From CAYPEL01 sp964409635 (GTDB lineage Bacteria; Pseudomonadota; Gammaproteobacteria; DSM-19610), in the NCBI GenBank assembly GCA_964409635.1, contig CAYPEL010000005.1, positions 1-37,496 of the forward strand: a stretch of DNA of 37,496 nt, given 5' to 3'. The translations under genes were made by a program, and so were the position numbers. Shown here in pieces: positions 16,497 to 24,386 of the stretch. How positions within the stretch are numbered: the stretch's first letter is position 1; each line of letters starts with the position of its first letter. The notes beneath the pieces were generated by a model. The model did not search any database. It had not been told where the DNA came from and saw only the letters and a program-made list of their open reading frames with translations.

Positions 16497-17819
16497 ATGA
16501 GCGAATCTAAAAAGAGTAAACCAGCGCCGGATAAATCAGCTGCGAAGGAAGTCAGCCGTACGGCGAAAACACCGGTTGCCAAGCCGGCGCCCCCAAAAAC
16601 TAAATCAGCGCCGCCAGCCAAGCCTGCGGCTGGCAACAAGCAGCAGTCCGGGGATGGCAAGGCAGCATTCTGGTTATCCCTGCTGTCTCTGGCAGCGTCC
16701 GTAGGGCTGGCTGTTGCGGCGTTTTTTTTCTGGAACCAGCAGCAACAATTCCTGCAGGGCCGGGATAATGTCTCCGGGCGTGTCGACAACAAGCTACAGA
16801 AAGTGACAGGGCACGTAGATAACAAATTGCAGGCAGTGGACACAACGATCAGCCGGGTTAAAAGTGGATTTGAAGACTTTAAATCGGTGTCAGAAAAAAA
16901 GCGTGATGCACTGCATGAGAAATTTGCAAATTTGCAGGCAACTCAGCGCGGTCAAAACGAGCGGATTGATTCGCTGAATTCCCTGATTGGCCGCAGCACT
17001 CAGGACTGGGCCTTGGCCGAAGCGGAATACCTGCTGCGTGTCGCCAGTGAGCGTGTGCAATTGCAGCGGGATATAAAGACAGCGCTGGTCGCCCTTGAAA
17101 ATGCCGACCAGCGGATACTTGAGTTATCAGACCCTGGACTGATGGCAGTGCGCCAGCAGATTGCCAGCGAGCGCGACCAGTTAAAGCGTGTTCCTGTGAT
17201 CGACCGTGAAGGCCTGGCTGGCAGTCTCGATGCGTTGCTATCCCGGTTAGATAAGTTGCCAGTCAGTGGCCTGGTCTATCAGACGCTTGTAGCTGAAGGG
17301 GAGCCTGAAGAAAAACCAGAAAAGGCCGTGACCGCTCCTCAATTAGACTGGAAATCGTTGGAGGAGTGGAAAAAGATTCCACAAGTGGCCGGTGAAGCCA
17401 TACGTAAACTGGTTACTATCAGGGAACACGATCAACCGGTGCGGCCCATGATGCAACCGGGTAGTGAAACTTTCCTGCGCCAGAATTTACGCATACAAGT
17501 CGAAGCCGCACGGCTGGCTTTACTGCGTGAAGATCCGGTTTTCTACAAGCAGGCAATTAATACTGCAAGCGAATGGCTTACTCAATACTACGCGGTAGAA
17601 GATGCTGATGTGCAGATTTCTCTCGAGCAATTGCAGGAACTGGGCTCGGTACAGATACGCCCGGAAATGCCGGATATATCAAACTCACTGCGCATGCTGC
17701 GCAAACATCAGGAATTAGCCGGCCGGGTTTCAGCCAGTCCGAGTGAAAATCCGGACAAGATTGCTACCCCGACTGCAGCCGATAGCCGTCATGATGACGC
17801 CGAAGGGCAGACTCCATGA
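16497..17819 (+). CDS. hemX: HemX-type membrane protein (uroporphyrinogen-III C-methyltransferase-like)
   Basis: A 440-residue protein of the HemX family found between hemD and hemY in gammaproteobacteria. A Lys/Pro/Ala-rich cytoplasmic tail (1-55) is followed by one membrane segment (57-79) and a mostly helical periplasmic domain with coiled-coil character around 85-165. It has no SAM-binding methyltransferase domain despite the common database name, and its function is not established. The start ATG has AGGATC immediately upstream. The stop overlaps the hemY start by 4 nt (ATGA), so the two are coupled. Confidence 0.92.
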   Translation: MSESKKSKPAPDKSAAKEVSRTAKTPVAKPAPPKTKSAPPAKPAAGNKQQSGDGKAAFWLSLLSLAASVGLAVAAFFFWNQQQQFLQGRDNVSGRVDNKLQKVTGHVDNKLQAVDTTISRVKSGFEDFKSVSEKKRDALHEKFANLQATQRGQNERIDSLNSLIGRSTQDWALAEAEYLLRVASERVQLQRDIKTALVALENADQRILELSDPGLMAVRQQIASERDQLKRVPVIDREGLAGSLDALLSRLDKLPVSGLVYQTLVAEGEPEEKPEKAVTAPQLDWKSLEEWKKIPQVAGEAIRKLVTIREHDQPVRPMMQPGSETFLRQNLRIQVEAARLALLREDPVFYKQAINTASEWLTQYYAVEDADVQISLEQLQELGSVQIRPEMPDISNSLRMLRKHQELAGRVSASPSENPDKIATPTAADSRHDDAEGQTP

Positions 17820-19087
17820 AGTGGTTGATCTACGCGCTGCTGGCCTTGACAGGTTCTGTGCTGGTGGGGTTGTTCACGCTGCCTGATCCTGGTTATGTGT
17901 TACTGGGATACGGAAAATACAGTGTCGAGACCACCCTGCTAACGTTGCTCTTTGGGTTGTTCGCGGCCTATTTTATATTGCGGTTTTTGATGGGTGTGTT
18001 TAGAGTGCCGCAGCGGGTGCAGGCTTGGAATGCACAGCAAAAGCGCAGTCGTGACCGGAAGCGCCTTGATCAAGGCTTGATTGAGTTGGTCGAGGGTAAT
18101 CCGCAGACGGCCGAGCAGACACTCAAGCAGTTAACGGCAAATTCAGATAAACCATTGATTACCTATCTGGCGGCAGCGCGCGCGGCGCAACAGCAAGGCG
18201 CCATCGAACGCCGTGACCAGTATCTTGATCTAGCCCAGAAAACCTTGCCAAAAGCGGAGCTTGCTATCAATTTGTCCAGGGCGGAACTGCAAATTTCACA
18301 GGGACAGTATAGCGAGGCGCTGAATACACTGGATCAATTACGCAAGCTGCACCCGGATCATGCGCAGGTTATAAAATATTTGTTGAATATCTATCAACAA
18401 AGCGGTGACTGGCATCGGTTGAAGCAGTTGTTACCCGATATAAAACGCCGGAAAGTTGTATCCAATGATGAGTTTCATGCCGTAAGTTTACGGGTCTATA
18501 AAGAACTATTGAGCACCTCAGCCAGAGAGCGCGATTTACCTGCATTACAGCAACACTGGCAGGAACTGCCGCGCAAGCTTCGCAAGGATGGCGAACTTGT
18601 TACGGTCTATGCCGGCCATTTGCTCGATTTACAGGCCGATGATGCCGCTGAGTCCTTGATCAAGGAGTCTGTATCACACGACCTGGATTCCAATCTTGCT
18701 GCTTTATATGGGCGTTTGCGTAGTGGCGATGCTATCAGGCAGCTCGAAACAGTGGAAGGCTGGCTGAAGCAGAAACCGGAAGACAGTGGTTTACTGCTAA
18801 GCGCGGCGAAACTGAGTATGCGTAACGCGCTCTGGGGAAAGGCGAAAAGCTATGTTGAAGCCAGTATCGGTCAGGATCCATCTCCCGAAAGTTATCAATT
18901 GTTAGGCGTGTTGTGTGAAAAAACGGAGGATGCCTCACTGGCAATGACGGCCTACCGGCAGGGTTTAAATATGCTCACCGGTAGAAGTATGAAGCAGCCT
19001 GAGTTACCGGCAATTACCACCCAAGATAATCCTCCGACACTGCCTGACTCGGATTCTGACGCAGGTGCGGAAGCGGTATCAAAATAA
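17816..19087 (+). CDS. hemY: HemY-type membrane protein with TPR repeats
   Basis: A 423-residue protein with two N-terminal membrane segments (about 4-21 and 39-62) and a C-terminal array of TPR-like helices (about 95-390). This is the gammaproteobacterial HemY, whose precise role in heme synthesis is unproven; it is unrelated to the Bacillus protoporphyrinogen oxidase of that name. FRVPQRVQAWNAQQKRSRDR just after TM2 is typical of the family. It overlaps hemX by 4 nt and ends the hemCDXY operon. No terminator hairpin is evident in the 52 nt before the convergent reductase gene. Confidence 0.93.
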   Translation: MKWLIYALLALTGSVLVGLFTLPDPGYVLLGYGKYSVETTLLTLLFGLFAAYFILRFLMGVFRVPQRVQAWNAQQKRSRDRKRLDQGLIELVEGNPQTAEQTLKQLTANSDKPLITYLAAARAAQQQGAIERRDQYLDLAQKTLPKAELAINLSRAELQISQGQYSEALNTLDQLRKLHPDHAQVIKYLLNIYQQSGDWHRLKQLLPDIKRRKVVSNDEFHAVSLRVYKELLSTSARERDLPALQQHWQELPRKLRKDGELVTVYAGHLLDLQADDAAESLIKESVSHDLDSNLAALYGRLRSGDAIRQLETVEGWLKQKPEDSGLLLSAAKLSMRNALWGKAKSYVEASIGQDPSPESYQLLGVLCEKTEDASLAMTAYRQGLNMLTGRSMKQPELPAITTQDNPPTLPDSDSDAGAEAVSK

Positions 19088-19139
19088 TGACCCCAAGTTT
19101 TCTGAATCTATTTACAGCTTGGAATTAACTGCAAAAAGC

Positions 19140-20338
19140 CTACCGGTTTTTTGCCGCAAGCTTGTCCAATATATCCTTTGCAAATTCAAATGCGTCTGAA
19201 TACATATTGTGCATCTCTGCCTGGTGATTCACAAACAGTGGAGTAGCGGCATCAATCATCGCGGGTGCACCACTCATATAAATATCATAGCCGCTCAAAT
19301 CATCGCAGGCAGCTACAACAGCATCAGTAACCAGGCCGGCTTCACTGCGCCATTGATCTCCTGGAAAGGGATGAGATAACACGGGCGTGTATTCAAAATT
19401 AGCATGCTCCAGCTGCCACTGCCGAGGCAGCTCATACAGGTATAAATCCCGTTTCGAACGCGCCCCCCAAAATAGATGTACCGGCCGGGTGATGCCAGTG
19501 TGAAACATATGTTCCAATATGCCTTTAAGGGGGGCGAATCCGGTACCGCCACCCATTAAAAGAATCGGGCGATCAGAGTTTTCCCTTAAATAGAAAGATC
19601 CAAACGGTCCCTCCATGCGCAGCATTTCCTTGTCACGCATATCGTCGAATACATGGNNNNNNNNNNNNNNNNNNNNNNNNNNNNNNNNNNNNNNNNNNNN
19701 NNNNNNNNNNNNNNNNNNNNNNNNNNNNNNNNNNNNNNNNNNNNNNNNNNNNNNNNAAACGGTCCCTCCATGCGCAGCATTTCCTTGTCACGCATATCGT
19801 CGAATACATGGCCGGTGAATGAACCGCCGGATATGTAGCGAATATGCATTTCAATAAATTCATTGTCATGGGGAGCATTGGCTATCGAAAAAGCGCGGCG
19901 CCTGTCGTCCTTGAGAATAAATTCGATGTATTGCCCTGCCAGAAATTCAAACTTTTCATTGCCTGGGATTTTCAGCATGACGCGCATGACGTCATGCGAA
20001 AGTCTGTCCAGTTGTTGGGCGCGGCAGGGTAGTGCAAGCACCGGTGGAACTTCCGAATTGTCTTTCATCTGAATCCGGATCGTCAGATCACTGTTGGGTA
20101 TTGCCTGACAGAAGACCGTACTGTGATCCAGTAGTCCAGAGGCTTCGAGCGCGGCGGGCCTGCCATCGGGGTATGAAACTGAGCCGGAGATGAGTGTGCC
20201 AACACAGGAGCCACAACTTCCATTCTGGCAGCCGTAGGGGATACGAATGCCCTGGCGCTGAGCCGCATGGATAATACTTTCGCCTGGTTCAATAGAGAAA
20301 GACTGTCCGGTGTTTTCAATCCGGATTTGGTACGGCAT
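19140..20338 (-). CDS. 2Fe-2S/FAD NAD(P)H oxidoreductase (CDP-glucoseen reductase-like), interrupted by an assembly gap
   Basis: The N-terminal plant-type ferredoxin domain has cluster ligands Cys37, Cys42, Cys45 and Cys77. It is followed by an FAD-binding barrel (RRAFSIANAP) and an NAD(P)-binding domain (GGGTGFAPLKGILE). Such proteins pass electrons from NAD(P)H through FAD to the cluster, and relatives are annotated as CDP-6-deoxy-3,4-glucoseen reductase or flavin reductase. The gene contains 100 N (19657-19756) flanked by an identical 55-bp segment on each side. Removing one copy and the N gives one uninterrupted 347-residue frame, so the gene is almost certainly intact. Its neighbours suggest a link to ubiD: E. 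coli has fre next to ubiD. That link is inference. Confidence 0.9.
19602..19811. other. Artefactual scaffold gap with duplicated ends
   Basis: 100 N at 19657-19756 are flanked by identical 55-bp copies at 19602-19656 and 19757-19811. The two contig ends evidently overlap but were joined with a default gap. Collapsing the copies restores the reading frame of the reductase exactly. Confidence 0.93.
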
Positions 20339-20747
20339 TTAGCGTCCACTTATCGAATATAGAATTATTCTCGTTCATTTTTGCTGTCAGGTAAACGCAT
20401 GGCTTCTGGGTTAATCGCGGGTTGCGCTTTATCGGTCAGCTAACTGTATCTGCGTGGGGTAAAAATACGGTTAAGGATTTAGTGAAAATCATCCTGCAGC
20501 TAGACCGCAATTGCATTAGTTTAGGATGATTAGGATAAGCTTTCTATTGCGGCGGAGCCTCCCGCTGCTAGCCGGGAGTACAGCTTACTCTATTGCTCTT
20601 AGCTGAAGTGGAACAGATTCTAAGCATACTCAGGCCGTCGTTTCTGGAGGAATCAAAACCGCTTAACAAACGAGAGCTGTTGGCACAAGCCGGGGTAACT
20701 ATACGTTACCCCGGTCTTAAGCGAGCTTAACGCTGCCTATGGTTGAC
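20339..20747. other. Intergenic region between the reductase and the ParA gene
   Basis: No gene is supported in these 409 bases. The region holds a CTCCCG/CGGGAG hairpin near 20571-20588 and a perfect 10-bp stem at 20690-20714. The reductase promoter should lie here because the gene reads away from it, but I see no convincing -35/-10 pair. Confidence 0.6.
20690..20714. other. Perfect 10-bp stem, 5-nt loop hairpin downstream of the ParA gene
   Basis: CCGGGGTAAC and GTTACCCCGG flank the loop TATAC. On the minus strand it lies 33 nt past the ParA stop, where a terminator would be expected, but no T tract follows on either strand. It may be a factor-assisted terminator, an RNA 3'-end stabiliser or an operator. 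A second 7-bp stem (20732-20756) overlaps the last ParA codons. Confidence 0.5.
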
Positions 20748-21392
20748 TCAGGCAGCTTTAGGTAGACTGCTGCGGCTCTTTAGCCAGTCGGTCAGTTCTT
20801 CCCATTGTTCTAGATCCTGCCAGACTGAAGAAGGCGCCATTTCAAAAATACCCAGACCTCTTTCAGCTGCCCGAATATAATTTTGGGTATCGCGTAATGC
20901 CGCTACAAAAGGAATATTCAAGCTGGAGAGAAACGCATCAAGCGCTTGATAAGATAAGGTATATTCGCGCACCCGGTTGGCAACTACAGCCACTTTGGTC
21001 TGTCTGCGAGACACCCTGCCATGGGTCAGTAATTCTTCGATAAAATGGGCCGCGGCACGCATATCAAGCGGTGAAGGCAGTACGGGAATCAACAGTGTAT
21101 CGGCCCGTTTGACCAGGTCGGCAAGTTGTCTGCCGTGGGTCGCGGCTGGGGCATCCATAATCAGTATATCTGTGGACTTGGGAACGCGTAGTCCTGATTG
21201 TGATGCATCAAGACCGGTAATTTCGGCGTAGCCCTCCGGTCTTTCGTTTAACCATTCGAGACTGGATTGCTGTGGATCAAAATCGGCAAGTACGACCTGC
21301 TTGCCCTCATCGGCGTAATAACTTGCAAGGTTGGTCGCTAACGTGGTCTTACCGCAACCACCTTTGGAATTGACAGTCATTATTGTTCGCAT
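20748..21392 (-). CDS. ParA/MinD-superfamily ATPase, solitary
   Basis: A 214-residue ATPase with the deviant Walker A motif KGGCGKTT, preceded by MTVNS, then VVLADFDPQQS (Walker A') and ILIMDAPA (Walker B). This is the ParA-type P-loop fold that dimerises on ATP and usually positions cargo on the nucleoid or membrane. The frame is open to 21443, but AGAAGG lies 9-10 nt before the ATG at 21392, so I start there. No ParB, centromere-like repeat or plasmid gene is nearby; chromosomal parAB is normally next to gidB. It is therefore an orphan ParA, perhaps positioning another complex. It lies 91 nt after ubiD on the same strand. Confidence 0.88.
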   Translation of the reverse strand: MRTIMTVNSKGGCGKTTLATNLASYYADEGKQVVLADFDPQQSSLEWLNERPEGYAEITGLDASQSGLRVPKSTDILIMDAPAATHGRQLADLVKRADTLLIPVLPSPLDMRAAAHFIEELLTHGRVSRRQTKVAVVANRVREYTLSYQALDAFLSSLNIPFVAALRDTQNYIRAAERGLGIFEMAPSSVWQDLEQWEELTDWLKSRSSLPKAA

Positions 21393-21483
21393 AGTACCCA
21401 TCCTTCTAGTTGGTTTATGCGACTTTAGCAGATAATTCCCCAAGTTTCTAAGTGAAAGTTTTTCCTATGGCCGTATAGAAAAT

Positions 21484-22962
21484 TCAAGTCTTATTCTGGT
21501 CAATTTCAAGTGTAGACCAGATCTCATTAATACGTATTTTTACAGCGTTATCCATACTGATCGGGGTGCCCCATGCCCGGCTAGTTTCACCTTTCCATTT
21601 ACTCGTAGCATCGAAACCAACCTTGCTGCCCAGACCGGAAACGGGTGATGCAAAATCGAGATAATCGATCGGTGTGTTTTCCACAAGGGTCATATCCCGC
21701 ACCGGATCCATTCTGGTCGTCATCGCCCACACGACATCCTTCCAGTCACGCACATTGATGTCGTCATCGGTCACAATGACAAACTTGGTGTACATGAATT
21801 GGCGCAGATAGCTCCAGACGCCGAACATCACACGCTTGGCATGACCCGGATATTGTTTTTTCATGCTGACACAGGCCATGCGGTAGGAACAGCCTTCCGG
21901 TGGCAGATAAAAGTCAGTGATTTCCGGGAACTGCTTTTGCAGGATAGGTATAAACACCTCGTTGAGGGCGGCGCCGAGTATGGCCGGCTCATCTGGTGGA
22001 CGGCCCGTATAGGTGCTGTGATAGAGGGGTTTATCGCGATGGGTAATGTGTTCTATGGTGAACACAGGAAAAGTTTCCTGCTCGTTATAATAACCGGTGT
22101 GGTCACCAAAGGGTCCCTCCAGCGCCATTTCGTCCGGGTAGATATAACCCTCCAGTACAATTTCGGCGCTGGCCGGGACTTGCAGATTGACCGATTTACA
22201 GGCCACCAATTCAGTGCGTGAACCGCGTAATAAGCCTGCAAAGGCATATTCCGACAAGGTATCTGGCACCGGTGTCACGGCCGCCAGGATGGTCGCCGGG
22301 TCGGCGCCCAGCGCAACGGCGACCGGGAAGGGCTCGCCCGGATTCGTCTGTTGCCAGTCTTGAAAATCCAGAGCGCCACCCCGGTGCGCGAGCCAGCGCA
22401 TGATGACTTTGTTTTTGCCAATAACCTGTTGGCGGTAGATACCCAGATTCTGGCGTTGCTTGTTTGGGCCTTTGGTAACCACCAGTGCCCAGGTAATCAA
22501 CGGCCCGGCATCACCCGGCCAGCAGGTTTGAATAGGCAGCTTGTCCAGATCAACAGCATCACCACTCAGATGCTGTTGCTGACAAGCTGCGCGCTTGATA
22601 AGTTTCGGTGCCATGTCGAGCACCTTTTTAAATATCGGCAGTTTTTGCCAGGCGTCTTTCATGCCCTTCGGCGCTTCAGGTTCTTTCAATGATGCCAGCA
22701 GGGTGCCTATATCGCGTAGTGCAGAGACTGAATCTGCACCCATCCCCAACGCCACCCGTTCCTGGGTGCCGAACAAATTCCCCAACACCGGTATCGAAAA
22801 CCCTTTGGGGTTTTCAAATAGCAGCGCTGGACCGCCCATGCGCAGCGTGCGATCACAAATTTCAGTCATCTCCAGATTCGGATCGATTGCCTGTGTGATA
22901 CGTTTTAATTCACCGCGTTGTTCGAGCTGGGCGATGAAGTCGCGTAAATCCTGATAGTGCAT
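21484..22962 (-). CDS. ubiD: 3-octaprenyl-4-hydroxybenzoate decarboxylase
   Basis: The product removes the carboxyl group of the polyprenyl-hydroxybenzoate intermediate of ubiquinone synthesis, using prenylated FMN made by UbiX. The 492 residues match the E. coli length closely. MHYQDLRDFIAQLEQRGEL is a typical start and decides for 22962 over the more upstream Met at 22998. The prFMN and metal region includes LEGPFGDHTGYY with a catalytic Glu, and AHRGGALDFQDW is conserved. It is divergent from gor, with only 71 nt between the starts. The downstream ParA and flavin/ferredoxin reductase genes are on the same strand. Confidence 0.97.
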   Translation of the reverse strand: MHYQDLRDFIAQLEQRGELKRITQAIDPNLEMTEICDRTLRMGGPALLFENPKGFSIPVLGNLFGTQERVALGMGADSVSALRDIGTLLASLKEPEAPKGMKDAWQKLPIFKKVLDMAPKLIKRAACQQQHLSGDAVDLDKLPIQTCWPGDAGPLITWALVVTKGPNKQRQNLGIYRQQVIGKNKVIMRWLAHRGGALDFQDWQQTNPGEPFPVAVALGADPATILAAVTPVPDTLSEYAFAGLLRGSRTELVACKSVNLQVPASAEIVLEGYIYPDEMALEGPFGDHTGYYNEQETFPVFTIEHITHRDKPLYHSTYTGRPPDEPAILGAALNEVFIPILQKQFPEITDFYLPPEGCSYRMACVSMKKQYPGHAKRVMFGVWSYLRQFMYTKFVIVTDDDINVRDWKDVVWAMTTRMDPVRDMTLVENTPIDYLDFASPVSGLGSKVGFDATSKWKGETSRAWGTPISMDNAVKIRINEIWSTLEIDQNKT

Positions 22963-23033
22963 GAGTGGTTCGGCTCTTTTAGTTTGAAACGCGTACAATT
23001 AGTGCAATATTGTAGCAGTTGATGGAGTGCAGC

Positions 23034-24383
23034 ATGACGAAACATTATGATCTGATTGCCATTGGCGGCGGCAGCGGTGGCCTGTCGGTAGCCGAGCGCG
23101 CCGCAAAATACGGCGCCAAATGCGCAGTCATCGAATCGGGCAAACTGGGCGGCACCTGTGTCAACGTGGGTTGTGTGCCGAAGAAAATCATGTGGTTCGG
23201 TGCACATATGGCCCACACGCTGGAAGATGCTGCCGGTTTTGGCTTTACCCTGAAGCAAACTGAATTCAGTTGGCCTAAACTAAAAAAAGCCCGCGATACT
23301 TACGTTAATAATATCAACACCTGGTATCACACCTATCTCTCTGACTCGAACATCGATGAAATCGTCGGCCACGCCCGGTTTGTCAATGCCAAAACTCTCG
23401 AAGTGGCGGGTAAGAAATACACCGCTGACCACATCGTCATTGCACCAGGCCGGGGCCCCGGACCGGCCGATACGGGAAGGGCGGCACCGGGGAATACCCC
23501 CGCACGCCTTTTTGCACCTGAAGATTTACCTAAACGTATAGCCGTCGTCGGTTCAGGTTACATCGCCGTTGAGTTGGCCGGTATGCTCAACGCGTTGGGT
23601 GCTGATGTCACCATGTTGCTGCGCAAGGAACACCTGCTGCGCGAATTCGATGCCATGCTACGCGAAACCCTGATGGAACAAATGCTGGAAGACGGCATCG
23701 ATATTCAGTCGCGTACCCAGGTGCAAAAAATTGAAAAAGAAAAAGATGGCAGCCTGTGTATCGTCTGCGAAAATGGTCAGCGATTGGAAGGTTATAACCA
23801 GTTAATCTGGGCAATAGGACGCTATCCGTTAACCACTGAACTGGATCTCGATAAAACTGGTTTAACGACCAACGCACAGAGCTTTATAGACACCGACAAA
23901 TTTCAGCAGACAGCTGTTGAAGGTATCTACGCCATTGGCGATGTCACCGGCTGTGCGCCGCTTACCCCGGTCGCCATTGCGGCCGGCCGACGTTTAGGTG
24001 ATCGTTTATATGGCGGCATGAAAGACCGTTACCTGCGCTATGAAAACATCGCCACTGTGGTGTTCAGTCATCCGCCCATCGGCACTGTTGGTTTAACTGA
24101 AGACCAGGCGCGAGAAGAACACGGTGAAGCGGTGAAAATCTATCAAACCCGTTTCACACCGATGCTTCATGCCATCTCAAAACGCGACCAGAAAACCGCC
24201 ATGAAACTGGTTGTTGTGGGTGCGCAGGAAAAAGTCGTCGGCTGTCACATTATCGGCGAAGGCGCGGATGAAATGCTACAGGGTTTTGCGGTAGCAATTC
24301 GCATGGGGGCAAACAAGAAAGACCTGGATGATACGGTGGCAATCCATCCGACCAGTGCGGAAGAGCTGGTTACGATGCGTTAA
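23034..24383 (+). CDS. gor: Glutathione-disulfide reductase
   Basis: The product reduces glutathione disulfide with NADPH as a cytoplasmic FAD homodimer. The FAD motif IGGGSGG (10-16) is followed by the redox pair Cys42/Cys47 in GGTCVNVGCVPKK, at the E. coli numbering. The second dinucleotide fold is VVGSGYIAVELAG, and the C-terminus is HPTSAEELVTMR with the catalytic His. I start at 23034 because GGAG lies 6 nt upstream. TTGAAA (22984) and TATTGT (23008) form a possible promoter with an 18-nt spacer. Odd point: about 20 residues between IAPG and FAPEDLPKR (23452-23513) do not look like the family, while the +1 frame there does, suggesting two compensating indels. Confidence 0.95.
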   Translation: MTKHYDLIAIGGGSGGLSVAERAAKYGAKCAVIESGKLGGTCVNVGCVPKKIMWFGAHMAHTLEDAAGFGFTLKQTEFSWPKLKKARDTYVNNINTWYHTYLSDSNIDEIVGHARFVNAKTLEVAGKKYTADHIVIAPGRGPGPADTGRAAPGNTPARLFAPEDLPKRIAVVGSGYIAVELAGMLNALGADVTMLLRKEHLLREFDAMLRETLMEQMLEDGIDIQSRTQVQKIEKEKDGSLCIVCENGQRLEGYNQLIWAIGRYPLTTELDLDKTGLTTNAQSFIDTDKFQQTAVEGIYAIGDVTGCAPLTPVAIAAGRRLGDRLYGGMKDRYLRYENIATVVFSHPPIGTVGLTEDQAREEHGEAVKIYQTRFTPMLHAISKRDQKTAMKLVVVGAQEKVVGCHIIGEGADEMLQGFAVAIRMGANKKDLDDTVAIHPTSAEELVTMR

Positions 24384-24386
24384 GCG

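Noticed and set aside
19983..19998. 16-bp perfect palindrome CGCATGACGTCATGCG
   Set aside because: It lies inside the reductase coding sequence, and one 16-bp palindrome in 37 kb is near chance expectation.
20732..20756. GCTGCCT/AGGCAGC stem at the ParA stop codon as a terminator
   Set aside because: A loop of 11 nt, coding overlap and no T tract make it weak evidence for a terminator.
23356..23541. Short plus-strand open frame inside gor
   Set aside because: Not a separate gene; it is the frame that the gor protein itself seems to need between 23452 and 23513.
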